Positions 16,269-24,762 of a DNA stretch of 64,000 nt are shown one piece after another. The notes under the pieces were generated by a model. The model worked only from the letters and a program-made list of their open reading frames with translations, was not told where the DNA came from and did no database searches. The position numbers and the translations under genes are program-made. Each line of letters opens with the position of its first letter. Within the stretch, counting starts at the first letter, position 1. The stretch is taken from the NCBI RefSeq assembly GCF_036173065.1, contig NZ_CP108041.1:3661001-3725000 (forward strand), in the 5' to 3' direction. The stretch comes from Rhodococcus sp. NBC_00297 (GTDB lineage: Bacteria; Actinomycetota; Actinomycetes; Mycobacteriales; Mycobacteriaceae).

Positions 16269-16430
16269 TCGACTGGTGCGGGTGGGATGGTTCCGAGACG
16301 GCATTCCTGGTGTCCCTCGTCGGTCGAGACCTCGTCTGTCTCAGGGTGGGGTCGGGGTGTTCCCGGATGTTCGGGCGAGCGGAACGTTCCTAGTGTCGAT
16401 CGTGTGCAGACACCCTCGGAGACGACGCGC

Positions 16431-16919
16431 ATGAGTATGCCTGCGGCGGTGGCCTTGCTCCTCGCTGCGGCAGCCGGGCTGCTGCATGCGGCCGCGAGCG
16501 CGTACTGGGCGGTGGGAGGTCGATGGCAGCTCGCCTCGGTGGGGGACTGGGCGGTGACCCTGGCCGACGACCGACCGGTGGCGAGCGGTCTCGCGCTCGG
16601 TGTCGTCGCTGTCGTGAAGGCCGGCGCTGCTGTCCTCCCGTGGGTGACCGAGCGGGTCCGAGGCCACCGTTATCGGCAGGTCCGCGTGTGCGGGTGGTGC
16701 GCGGGCGGTGTGCTGTTCGTGTGGGGCGCAGTGTCGACGGTGTCCGCGGTAGCGGTGCTCGTCGGCGTCATCGTGCCCGACGGCGGGTACGACCGGACCG
16801 CGATGATCGGGCATGCCGTGGTCTGGGATCCGCTGTTCACGGTCTGGGGAGCAGCGCTGCTGACCGGGTTGTGGTCCACCACGCACCGGGCCACAGCGCT
16901 GACGGGAGTACGACGATGA
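16431..16919 (+). CDS. DUF3995-family membrane protein
   Basis: 162 residues, four hydrophobic helices: AAVALLLAAAAGLLHAAASAYWAVGG (residues about 5-30, with the family LH..W.lGG pattern), VASGLALGVVAVVKAGAAVL, GGVLFVWGAVSTVSAVAVL and a last pair. ATG 16431 has GGAG upstream; a GTG at 16404 is also possible. Its stop overlaps the next ATG (ATGA at 16916), so it is translationally coupled to the beta-lactamase-fold protein. Function unknown. Confidence 0.7.
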   Translation: MSMPAAVALLLAAAAGLLHAAASAYWAVGGRWQLASVGDWAVTLADDRPVASGLALGVVAVVKAGAAVLPWVTERVRGHRYRQVRVCGWCAGGVLFVWGAVSTVSAVAVLVGVIVPDGGYDRTAMIGHAVVWDPLFTVWGAALLTGLWSTTHRATALTGVRR

Positions 16920-18418
16920 CCGCGGCACGACGAGTCGTCGCAGTGTTTCTGGGCGCCCTGACACTGCTCGCACTGTCGATCTGCCCAGCGGCCGGTCGAG
17001 GGCACGACGAGGAGTCTTTGCAGGGCCTCGTCACTCGGTGGGCCTCGGAGATCGGTGCACCGGGCATGGCCGCACGGATCGTCGACAGCGACGGTGCACG
17101 GTCTGCGGCATTCGTGGGAGTCGACGGGGACGGTCACGACATCGACGGGTCGACCCCTTTCGTCTGGGGGTCGGTGTCGAAGCAGTTCGCGGCAGCGACA
17201 GCGAGGGGCCTCAAGCGCGAGGGTGTTCTCGACGCCACAAGCCCTGTCGTCGAGGTGGTCCCGCAGGCTCGCCGAGTGCTCTCCGACCCCGCAGTGACCG
17301 TCGACGACCTCGTTCATCACACCAGCGGGCTGCCGCACGACATCACCGTCACGGACGAGTGGACCCGAAGGGGTTCCGCGACAGACGCCGTCACCGCCCT
17401 CGACGCGCCGAAGGGGGCTGGTCCTCGTGGTGAGTTCCGGTACTCGAGTCTGAACTACCTGCTCCTGCAGGCTGTGATCGAGCAGGCGGCAGGGTCCTCC
17501 TACGCGGACGCCGTGCGCCGCGTCGTACTCGATCCCGCCGGTAGTGACGCCATCACCGACCCGCAGCTGTTCGTCGACAGTGTTCCGCGGGGACACGTTC
17601 CGTTCTTCGGTTCCACCCGCCCGGTCGACGTCGGTGTCGATTCGGCGGGGTTGGGATACGGCTACCTCGCCGGTTCCATCGATGACCTGGGACGCTATGC
17701 GTCGTGGCGACTGCGGGAACGTCACGGCGGCGAAGCCCGGTATCGCGAGGTGCCGACGGCTCAGGGTTCGACCTACGGTGACGGCCTGTTCCACGAGAGG
17801 ATCGATGGCCACGATGTCTGGTGGCATGCGGGTGCGGTGCCCGGCTACTACACCTACGTCTCTCTGATTCCGTCCCTGGACACAGCAATCATGTTGGCGG
17901 CGAACCGATACGGTGAGATCGAGGCCGATCGACTCGCGGCCGTCGGCCGGAACCTGACGACGTCGGTGACGGGTGGACGGACGAGCGAGCTTCCCGAGTC
18001 CTCGGCGTCCACCGTGCTCGGAGCGCTCGCTGCGATCATCGCGACGCTGGTGGTCGGCATCGGCGTTCACGCGGTCCGCATCGTCTCGGGCAGGACGCCC
18101 CAGCGGACCAGAGGAGTCGCCGTCGTGCGCGGGGTCGTGGCGGTCGGGGTAGGGACAGCGGCCGCTGTCGCCGTCCTGTTCGGACTGTCTGCGACGACCG
18201 GCGCGGGGTTGTCGGTGGCAGGCAGGTGGGCGCCGGACGTGGCTCTGCTGGTGTGGGTATTGCTCGTGGCGATCGCTGCGGCCGCCGTGGTCGACGTGTT
18301 CGGGCAGGTCGTGGGGTGCCGACGCGCCGACGTGGCCGACGGGCGGGCGGCCCGGCGGTCGGACCCGGTGCCTACGGCGTTCAGGTCACTGATGCCGCCC
18401 GCGCGACGATCGACGTAG
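16916..18418 (+). CDS. Serine beta-lactamase-fold hydrolase with C-terminal membrane helices
   Basis: 500 residues. An N-terminal hydrophobic segment (VVAVFLGALTLLALSICPAAG) exports it. The class C/PBP-4-type domain spans about 30-360: SxxK in WGSVSKQFA (about residue 85), the Tyr motif FRYSSLNYLLL (YxN replaced by YSS) and HAG in WWHAGAVPGYY. The C-terminal 130 residues hold four hydrophobic segments (SASTVLGALAAIIATLVVG, GVVAVGVGTAAAVAVLFGL, VALLVWVLLVAIAAAAVV), so the enzyme is membrane-tethered with the domain outside. Likely an esterase or D-Ala-D-Ala-type hydrolase. Start overlaps the DUF3995 gene. Confidence 0.8.
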   Translation: MTAARRVVAVFLGALTLLALSICPAAGRGHDEESLQGLVTRWASEIGAPGMAARIVDSDGARSAAFVGVDGDGHDIDGSTPFVWGSVSKQFAAATARGLKREGVLDATSPVVEVVPQARRVLSDPAVTVDDLVHHTSGLPHDITVTDEWTRRGSATDAVTALDAPKGAGPRGEFRYSSLNYLLLQAVIEQAAGSSYADAVRRVVLDPAGSDAITDPQLFVDSVPRGHVPFFGSTRPVDVGVDSAGLGYGYLAGSIDDLGRYASWRLRERHGGEARYREVPTAQGSTYGDGLFHERIDGHDVWWHAGAVPGYYTYVSLIPSLDTAIMLAANRYGEIEADRLAAVGRNLTTSVTGGRTSELPESSASTVLGALAAIIATLVVGIGVHAVRIVSGRTPQRTRGVAVVRGVVAVGVGTAAAVAVLFGLSATTGAGLSVAGRWAPDVALLVWVLLVAIAAAAVVDVFGQVVGCRRADVADGRAARRSDPVPTAFRSLMPPARRST

Positions 18419-18510
18419 CCTTCTGCAGAGCACTCGAGCACGGCGGCCCCATTCGTCCGATGAGGGCCGGCTGCCGGACTCGTCGATCCATCCACGGCTG
18501 GGGGGCCTGC

Positions 18511-19917
18511 ATGACCACGTTCGAGACGACGCGTGCGATACGAGCGAGCGATCGAGAGTTGCCGCATCCGCCGAGGCGCCTGCCTGTGCTGGGAGACGTA
18601 CTCGATCTTCACGTGACGGAGTCCAGCCAGTGGGGAATGCGCGACGCGCAGAAATACGGCTCGATATTCGAACGCAACGTCGTCGGCACTCGTGTCACCT
18701 ACGTGTCCGGGCCCGTGGAGGTGGCTGCGGTCAACGACGAGAAGACGTGGGCCAAGTTCCTCGGTGTGCCGCTGCGGAACCTGCGTTCCGTCGCGGGGGA
18801 CGGTCTGTTCACCGCCCACAACTCGGAGCCGTCGTGGGCTGCGGCGCACGCCATCCTGGCGCCGGCGTTCACGCAGTCGTCGATGCGCGGCTACCACGAC
18901 GCGATGGTCGCGAAGACCACTCGGCTACTGGCGTATTGGGACGGACTCGGTGCAGACGCCTGGGTCGATGTTCCTGCGGACACCAACACACTCGCTCTCG
19001 AGATCATCGGTGACGTCGCCTTCGGGTACGACTTCGCGTCGTTCGACACCTCCGAGCCCCACGAGCTGATTGCGCGCATCTCGCGCGCCCTGCGTTACAT
19101 CAACCGCGCGGCCTACTCACATCCGTTGGTGGAGGCCACCGTGTTCCGCCGTCAGCGAGACCAGCACAAGGCCGACGTGGTGGCTGTTCGCCGGATCGTC
19201 GACGACATCGTCGCAGCACGGCGCGGCAGTCGAGACGGTGGGAGCGACCTGCTCGGTCTCATGCTCGACACGGTCGATCCTGTTACCGGACAGGGACTCT
19301 CGGACGAGAACATTCGAAACCAGATCCTGACGTTCCTCGTGGCGGGGCAGGAGACGTCGGCCGGTGTGTTGGCCTTCGCGCTCCACTTCCTGTCGTTGCA
19401 TCCTCAGGTCGCGGAACGAGTGCGGGCGGAGGTGGAGCTGATTCGACCCGAGGGCGAGCTTCGTTTCGAGGATGTGGGCAAGCTGCGGTATCTGCGCCGC
19501 GTCGTCGACGAGACTCTGCGGTTGTGGCCTGTGGCGCCCGGCTACTTCCGCAAGGCGCGGCAGGACACGCGGGTGGGACAGCATCCATTCGAGAAGGGGG
19601 AGTGGGTCTTCGTCGTCCTGCTGCAACTTCATCGTGACGCCGGGTGGGGCAACGATCCCGAGGCGTTCGACCCCGACCGGTTCGAACGGTCGCGGGTACC
19701 GGCGAATCTCACCGACCTGTACAAGCCGTTCGGCACCGGAATGCGGGCATGCATCGGCCGCCAGTTCGCGTACCACGAAATACTGGTCGCACTGGCGATG
19801 ATCGTTCAGCAGCGGACCCTGGTTCCTGAGCCCGGCTACGTTCTGCAGGTTGAGGAGACCATCACGCTGAAACCGCGGGACTTACGCTTGCAGGTCGGCC
19901 GTCACGCACCATTCTGA
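18511..19917 (+). CDS. Cytochrome P450, CYP102-like heme domain without reductase
   Basis: 468 residues from ATG 18511 with a GGGGGG run upstream. Seen: proline-rich start LPHPPRRLPVLGDVLDL, I-helix FLVAGQETSAG (about residue 278), ExxR in DETLRLWP (about 333), FDPDRFE and the heme loop KPFGTGMRACIGRQFAYHE (Cys about 413). GQETS, FGTGMRACIG and the overall length resemble the heme domain of P450 BM3 (CYP102, fatty-acid hydroxylase), but the frame ends where BM3 continues into its FMN/FAD reductase. No reductase or ferredoxin gene lies nearby, so electrons must come from elsewhere. Substrate likely a fatty acid or similar, by inference. Confidence 0.85.
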   Translation: MTTFETTRAIRASDRELPHPPRRLPVLGDVLDLHVTESSQWGMRDAQKYGSIFERNVVGTRVTYVSGPVEVAAVNDEKTWAKFLGVPLRNLRSVAGDGLFTAHNSEPSWAAAHAILAPAFTQSSMRGYHDAMVAKTTRLLAYWDGLGADAWVDVPADTNTLALEIIGDVAFGYDFASFDTSEPHELIARISRALRYINRAAYSHPLVEATVFRRQRDQHKADVVAVRRIVDDIVAARRGSRDGGSDLLGLMLDTVDPVTGQGLSDENIRNQILTFLVAGQETSAGVLAFALHFLSLHPQVAERVRAEVELIRPEGELRFEDVGKLRYLRRVVDETLRLWPVAPGYFRKARQDTRVGQHPFEKGEWVFVVLLQLHRDAGWGNDPEAFDPDRFERSRVPANLTDLYKPFGTGMRACIGRQFAYHEILVALAMIVQQRTLVPEPGYVLQVEETITLKPRDLRLQVGRHAPF

Positions 19918-19997
19918 CGATCTCTGCTGGATTTCAGGAGGACGCTGCGTAGGGCAGCTGACGGGTTGGCTTCGTGTTGCGCGCGGGGAGCCAACCG

Positions 19998-20693
19998 TCA
20001 ACGGTATTCCCAGACCAGGCGAGTGCCCTCGATGAAGGGTTGGTATTTCGACCACAGTGTGACGCGCATGTCGAAGGTGGTGTTGCGTTCGAGGGAGAAC
20101 GCCAGTTGCTCGAGCATGGCGCTGAGTGATCTCCACAGCGGAGGCTTCCAGGGTGCGTCCGCGTCGGGGTGGATGTTGACGCACCCGTGCAGGGGGCCTG
20201 TCCGAGTGTCGACGAACAGCGTGTCGGCGTTCGACTTGGCGAAAGCCACGAACCCGGGCAGCATCATCGGCGCTGGAGATCCCGCCGGCTTTGCCAACTC
20301 TTCGTCCATGTCGATGGGCTCCCCGAATGCCGGGTTCGCGTTGAAGTCGATCCACAGTCGATGATCGCTCAGTAACCTGTCCAGGCTCAGGAGCTCGAAG
20401 CCGGGTGGTATCAAAGCGATACCGCGTTGCTCTGGAGTCGGCTCGGCGCGGTGGTAGAGATTCCGCACCTCGTCGGTCCACGGGCACGTCGCCTTCTCTG
20501 CCGCCGCGATATCCGCGTCTGTCGCACCGCGAAAACTGACGCCGATATTCGATTCGAGAATGGCCGACACCCGGGCCCACTGAATGTCGACTGAGCTCGG
20601 AGCGGGCGTTCTCAGCAATCTGGCGACATCGCCGGCATCGGCTGAGGTCAGAATGGTGGCAATCTCTGCGGCGTCGAGGTCATCGTGGGCCAT
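19998..20693 (-). CDS. SMI1/KNR4-type protein
   Basis: 231 residues, ATG 20693 with GGGAG nine bases upstream. The pattern SFRGATDADIAAAE, P-x-x-x-x-x-LY-x-x-x-E..., LIPPGFELLSLDRLL, then MLPGFVAFAKSNADTLFVD and a conserved C-terminal PLWRSLSAMLEQLA, fits the SMI1/KNR4 (SUKH) superfamily. Many bacterial members are immunity proteins against polymorphic toxins, but others have unknown roles. No toxin gene is adjacent, so an orphan immunity gene is one reading. Convergent with the P450 gene. Confidence 0.65.
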   Translation of the reverse strand: MAHDDLDAAEIATILTSADAGDVARLLRTPAPSSVDIQWARVSAILESNIGVSFRGATDADIAAAEKATCPWTDEVRNLYHRAEPTPEQRGIALIPPGFELLSLDRLLSDHRLWIDFNANPAFGEPIDMDEELAKPAGSPAPMMLPGFVAFAKSNADTLFVDTRTGPLHGCVNIHPDADAPWKPPLWRSLSAMLEQLAFSLERNTTFDMRVTLWSKYQPFIEGTRLVWEYR

Positions 20694-20943
20694 CGCCCAA
20701 TTCTCCCACGACCTGATTCTTCATCGCCGGATCGTGGCGGAGGCCGCTGGTTGGCGCAGAGTGTCGGTCGGCGCTTGTCGCACGTGTCGAGTGCCTGGAT
20801 CTGTAGGGGTTTGTACGCTGTTGCTCGCGGTGAGTCCGTGCAAGCGTGGAACAGATGCAGACCATCACGCACCGCAGCCCGGCCCATGGCAGGCGTACCG
20901 CATCAGTGCATCCAGCTGTCTTGCCGCGACGAGACCGCCGGTG

Positions 20944-21309
20944 ATGGGCGCGCCGCGTCCCCGCCGCGACCCGGTTCCGGAACTGGTCCTACTCGCGACC
21001 GGTGCGGCGCTGTTCGCGGTGGCCAGCGTGCTCGATCTGGACGGCCTGTTCATCGGGTCGATCTTCCTGTGCGCCTTCGCTGGACTGGCTGCATTGTTCT
21101 CCAGCAGGTTGGCCCAGCAGAGCTTGGGGACGAAGATTGCCGCGACCGTCATCGGGCTCGCAGTGACTGCGTTCGGCGCCGTGTGGATGATCACGCACGC
21201 CTCCTCGATCGAAATCTTCTCGCCCGCAGTGCTCCTGTACCCCGATGGTGGTCTGGCACTGTCGGGGCTCATCAACTCCGTTACTCACCGCGCAGCGACG
21301 AGCAGATGA
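20944..21309 (+). CDS. Small membrane protein of unknown function
   Basis: 121 residues with four hydrophobic segments: ELVLLATGAALFAVASVL, GLFIGSIFLCAFAGLAALF, IAATVIGLAVTAFGAVWMI and a short one near the C-terminus. ATG 20944 or GTG 20941 are both possible; the upstream in-frame extension to 20584 has no hydrophobic or family character and overlaps the start region of the reverse-strand SMI1-like gene. No family recognised. Confidence 0.55.
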   Translation: MGAPRPRRDPVPELVLLATGAALFAVASVLDLDGLFIGSIFLCAFAGLAALFSSRLAQQSLGTKIAATVIGLAVTAFGAVWMITHASSIEIFSPAVLLYPDGGLALSGLINSVTHRAATSR

Positions 21310-21735
21310 TGCGAGAGCCAGGTCCCCAGTTCGGCTGCGCCGGTGGGAGACCCTGCGCGTCACCAGGGCGGTCACGTTACCGGAGTGTCTATGCGGAGAG
21401 GTGAAGGTGTCGTGCATCGAGGACGTCAGGTCGGACCCGAGGGCGTCGGCCATCGCCACCACTATCGGAGCGCCCAGACATGAGAGTCAGGGTACGGCGG
21501 AACCGCCTCTCGCTTGTGCAAGAGCAGCGGGAGCGGTACCGAACGACCTACGCTTGCATATGTGGCACGTAACAGGGGAGTTTTCGATCCTGCGGACCGC
21601 GAGCTCGTCGACGAACAGCGGCAGCGGTTCGACTGGGCCATGCTGCAGAACGGCTACGTGTAGGTGTGGAGAGGTGAGCCGAGTGCCTGTGCCCGTTGCT
21701 CGCCTGGCATCGACCGGTGACGCGGGTGTCCGGCC
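21310..21735. other. Intergenic stretch with a possible 33-aa relic
   Basis: 426 bases. The only protein-like frame is GTG 21562 to a stop at 21663, MARNRGVFDPADRELVDEQRQ..., 33 residues ending NGYV. It reads like the N-terminal end of a larger protein that stops early. No terminator or repeat seen. Confidence 0.35.
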
Positions 21736-22227
21736 ATGACGACCGTCTTCATGCTCGACGACGAGGAATGGTGGCCGGACGACCCGAAACCTGGCGCGCT
21801 GCGTTCGCCCACGACCTATTGGGCGAGTGCATCGGAGATCGGACTACCGCGGGACGTGGTGTCCGAGGTCGCCGCCTCCATCGTCACCGTTCGGGTCGAG
21901 AGGGGTGTAGAGCGTGTCGCGAACCTCGGAGATGGATTCACGACGATGCTGGGCGCCGGACACGCACCAGTCGGTGAGGCGGTTCTGACGGGTGCTCTCG
22001 TGTGGGATCGATACTTGTGGACGGACTTTCGAACACCGACGACCGGACGTGTCCGTGTCCTGAACTTCGTGGGATACGTGGTGCAGCAGGTGACACGGCA
22101 TCCGACTGTGCACGCTGGATGGAGTGTTCCCGAGCTGTACGGGCCGCTCGAGTACCGCCCTGCGGGAAGCATCGAGAGCGGCGATTCAGTCAAGTGGAGA
22201 GTCTGGCAGGTCGAGGTGACGCCGTGA
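21736..22227 (+). CDS. Hypothetical protein, 163 aa
   Basis: Starts MTTVFMLDDEEWWPDDPK. No signal peptide or membrane segment. Trp-rich and acidic at the N-terminus, then an alternating beta-type sequence (VRVLNFVGYVVQQVT, VKWRVWQVEVTP). Codon use is like true genes and the frame has no competitor on the other strand of equal quality. It belongs to a run of short unrelated genes between the SMI1-like protein and the MerR gene. No family recognised. Confidence 0.5.
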   Translation: MTTVFMLDDEEWWPDDPKPGALRSPTTYWASASEIGLPRDVVSEVAASIVTVRVERGVERVANLGDGFTTMLGAGHAPVGEAVLTGALVWDRYLWTDFRTPTTGRVRVLNFVGYVVQQVTRHPTVHAGWSVPELYGPLEYRPAGSIESGDSVKWRVWQVEVTP

Positions 22228-22303
22228 GAAATGTGGCCGTCGTGTCTCGTGACGACGGCGCACGTGCAGACTCCTACATCGGCTCGTGACCACATGCTGA
22301 TCG

Positions 22304-22876
22304 ATGGCACTTTCGAGTACTCAGAGGACCGATGTGGGAACGTACCTTGTCGAAACGTGCCTTTACGTCGATATCGAGGTGACGAGGTCCGACGATGAGA
22401 CCATCGCCGTGTACACGGACGAGCCGCAGACCACCGCGTCGATTCGACGCACAGGCGAGAGAAAGCGCGACACACCTATCGGAACGCGGAGCGAATCGGC
22501 CCTGGAAGCGTTCGTCGACGGCCGCGAAGTCGTGATGATCCCCGGGTTCGGGCGACTCCTGAAGAAGTCCTACCGTGTCCGGATCGAGTTCGATCGACGA
22601 GTGCTCACCCTCGCTGCCACGACCCTGAACGACAGCAGGTTTCTCGACGGCTCCACGGACACTGGTCGAAACGCGTTCGGCGACCTGACACTGGCGCACG
22701 ACAGTATCGAGATTGCCTGGGCAGTCCCGTTCCAATTCATGAGCCAGACCATCGAACCGCCTGTCCCGTCGCGCGAGGACGTGCTGGTGGCAGTCTGCGC
22801 CGCGGCAGCGTTCGGCACCGGCGGGCTGTCCCTCAGCACGATTGCGATGGGCTTTATCGAAGCTGTGCTCCCGTGA
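22304..22876 (+). CDS. Hypothetical protein with C-terminal hydrophobic segment, 190 aa
   Basis: 190 residues: a beta-rich soluble part (VETCLYVDIEVTR, REVVMIPGFGRLLKKSYRVRIEFDRRVLTLAATTL) and a C-terminal hydrophobic segment (VLVAVCAAAAFGTGGLSLSTIAMGFIEAVL). A tail-anchored arrangement is possible. Its end overlaps the convergent membrane gene by 23 bases. Start at ATG 22304 without a clear ribosome binding site. No family recognised. Confidence 0.5.
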   Translation: MALSSTQRTDVGTYLVETCLYVDIEVTRSDDETIAVYTDEPQTTASIRRTGERKRDTPIGTRSESALEAFVDGREVVMIPGFGRLLKKSYRVRIEFDRRVLTLAATTLNDSRFLDGSTDTGRNAFGDLTLAHDSIEIAWAVPFQFMSQTIEPPVPSREDVLVAVCAAAAFGTGGLSLSTIAMGFIEAVLP

Positions 22877-23210
22877 CGTCGCGAGGAAAGGGTCCCGCCG
22901 CGATCAGGCTGATCGCGATCCCGCTGAGAATCAGTACGCCGAAGTTGTCGATCGGGATCACCGGGTCACTCGATGTGTACTGGGCGCGTTCGTAGAAATA
23001 GCTCTGACCGAACTGGTACACCGACAACACCGCCAGGACAACCGCGGCCCGCCTGTTGCGCCACCGCGACGCGAAGAGCACCGCCGCGACAACAGCTTCG
23101 CACGCAGCCATGACGGCCAACGCTGTCCACAACGACGCCTCGAAGATTCCCAGCCCCGTCCACGTCAGAACGGTGACGCAGACAAGCCCTGCAATCAGGT
23201 ACATCTTCAT
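22854..23210 (-). CDS. Small four-helix membrane protein, 118 aa
   Basis: 118 residues from ATG 23210, preceded by a strong GGAGG. Four hydrophobic helices: YLIAGLVCVTVLTWTGLGIF, LWTALAVMAACEAVVAAVLFA, RAAVVLAVLSVYQFGQSYFYE and VLILSGIAISLIAAG. Probably an inner-membrane protein; no family recognised. A longer frame to 23393 exists but the ribosome binding site fixes the start. Its 3' end overlaps the convergent gene. Confidence 0.65.
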   Translation of the reverse strand: MKMYLIAGLVCVTVLTWTGLGIFEASLWTALAVMAACEAVVAAVLFASRWRNRRAAVVLAVLSVYQFGQSYFYERAQYTSSDPVIPIDNFGVLILSGIAISLIAAGPFPRDVTGAQLR

Positions 23211-23411
23211 TGTTGTCCTCCAATTCCTTCCCCCGGCGTAGTCGCCTCGCGTCACCCGAGAAGGGTGTGTGCTGCCGGCGTAACGCTCGCAGGTGATCGC
23301 AGCCGAGGACAGAGTAGGAACCCCCATCCCTGCGCACAGATCTGGTGAGTCACCTGCCTCATGGAGGGGCTGGCAGCACAGCACTCTCACCACGCTTCGG
23401 TCTAGAGGCGG

Positions 23412-24077
23412 TCAGTCGGTCGGGTGTGAGGTAGGCGGCGGTGTGGCCTCGGCATTCTCGAGGTCGAAACTGGCGGATTCGAGGCTCAGCCGGCGAATCT
23501 CGAGTAGCACTCGCTCGATGACGACGGTTCCCACGATCATGGTTTCGACAGCGGCCGCACGGTCTTCCTTCGCTCTGGCGTAGGCCACTTCGCCTCTCGC
23601 TGCGGACTCGGCATGGTCAGCCGCAGCGTCGAAATCGGTCAGCGACACCGGGAACCCGAAGCGGCGCATCGTGGTGATCAGTTCTGCCAGTCGGTGATGC
23701 GCAGGCGCAACTGGATCGAAATGCCAGTGTCGCTCGGTCAACCATGCCGTGACCTCGTCGTGCGCGGCAGTCAGGTCGGGGTCTGCGCCGTGTGGGTCAA
23801 GACCGTCGTCCAGGCCGTGCATCACGGCACCGAAGGTCTCGTGCATGGTCACCGTGTCATCGTCGACGGCGGCCAAGGTGGCGCGGACGCGTGCGAGGGA
23901 GAGTTCGCCGATCTCGGTCATCGAGCGGATGAGTCTGAGCCGGCGCACGTGTGGCTCTCCGTAGTCCGCCTGATTGGTCGCCGTTCTGACGCCGCTCTGG
24001 AGAAGCCCTTCGCGTAGGTAGTACTTGATCGACGAGATGGGCACGCCGGAACGCGTACTGAGTTCAGAAACCTTCAT
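23412..24077 (-). CDS. MerR-family transcriptional regulator
   Basis: 221 residues. The N-terminal winged HTH is clear: MKVSELSTRSGVPISSIKYYLREGLLQ (residues 1-27), then PHVRRLRLIRSMTEIGELSLARVRATL, the MerR helix pair and start of the dimer coiled coil. The rest (about 80-221) is a helical effector region without metal-binding Cys, so a metal sensor is unlikely. ATG 24077 is favoured over 24113 by the family start. Divergent from the monooxygenase-like gene, with one shared promoter region, so that gene is the probable target. Confidence 0.85.
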   Translation of the reverse strand: MKVSELSTRSGVPISSIKYYLREGLLQSGVRTATNQADYGEPHVRRLRLIRSMTEIGELSLARVRATLAAVDDDTVTMHETFGAVMHGLDDGLDPHGADPDLTAAHDEVTAWLTERHWHFDPVAPAHHRLAELITTMRRFGFPVSLTDFDAAADHAESAARGEVAYARAKEDRAAAVETMIVGTVVIERVLLEIRRLSLESASFDLENAEATPPPTSHPTD

Positions 24078-24143
24078 GATGAGAGCCTTGACATCACGAT
24101 CAGAGACTAGCACTATCCATTATAGATACTGAAGGTGTCCATA
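24078..24143. promoter_or_regulatory. Divergent promoter region, MerR-type
   Basis: TTGACA at 24088-24093 is followed, about 19 bases on, by CTATCC, a long spacer as MerR regulators use. TATC..7..GATA (TATCCATTATAGATA) just after it forms a dyad. The region is markedly AT-richer than its surroundings. Forward transcription would serve the monooxygenase-like gene. Confidence 0.45.
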
Positions 24144-24662
24144 ATGATCGAGTCGCGATGCTCACCTGGCGCCGGTTCTCTGTGGGGCGCCCCATCCGAG
24201 CACCCGACCATCGAGTTCGCGGTTCGCATGCGCGGCGACTCGCTACCGCCCTTGGAGGATTGCATGGTTGCACTGCCCTGGCTCGCAGGCCCACAGGACA
24301 GGAACGAACTCGACGACTCTGTCGTCATGGCGTCGAGATTCGAACTCGCGTCCCCCCGCCATGTTCCGCAATTCCTGGTCGCATCGCTGCGCATACATCG
24401 TCAGGTGCGCCGATCGGACGGGGCGATCGGTGTCGCCCTGATCGCACGGCCACTACGCCGAGAGTTCTACACGCTGAGCGCCTGGCGCGACCGCGACGCG
24501 ATCGATGCGATGGTGTCCACCGAACCGCACCGCTCGATGATGAAGGCTTTCCGGAAACAGACTGCGGATGCGGAGTTCACGTTCTGGACAACCTCGTCCT
24601 CGATTCGTCCGAGTTGGACGGACGCTCACAGCAGGCTCGGCAGAAGACGTGGTCGTCGGTGA
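24144..24662 (+). CDS. Antibiotic-biosynthesis-monooxygenase-like protein (spheroidene-monooxygenase-type fold)
   Basis: 172 residues. The core SRFELASPRHVPQFLVASLRIHRQVRRSDGAIGVALIARPLRREFYTLSAWRDRDAIDAMV...PHRSMMKAF follows a dimeric alpha/beta-barrel pattern (basic residue, G-A-I/L-G, then the W-x-D-x-x-A motif and conserved PH). Such proteins are small heme-free or heme-binding monooxygenase-like proteins of unknown substrate. ATG 24144 with GAAGGTG upstream; a GTG at 24135 is also possible. It is divergent from the MerR regulator and likely controlled by it. Confidence 0.6.
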   Translation: MIESRCSPGAGSLWGAPSEHPTIEFAVRMRGDSLPPLEDCMVALPWLAGPQDRNELDDSVVMASRFELASPRHVPQFLVASLRIHRQVRRSDGAIGVALIARPLRREFYTLSAWRDRDAIDAMVSTEPHRSMMKAFRKQTADAEFTFWTTSSSIRPSWTDAHSRLGRRRGRR

Positions 24663-24762
24663 CAGGCGGTCCGTCGCACGGTCGTTTCCCACCCAGTCGA
24701 GGGTTCGTTCAGACGATCTCGTGTACGTCGCCATCCTGCATCCAACTGGGTATCTTGCGGGG

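Noticed and set aside
16670..18070. 466-residue reverse frame
   Set aside because: Antisense to the beta-lactamase-fold gene, Arg/His-rich, no motifs.
20584..21309. 241-residue membrane protein starting at 20584
   Set aside because: The first 120 residues lack any protein character and overlap the start region of the reverse-strand SMI1-like gene; the gene is taken from 20944.
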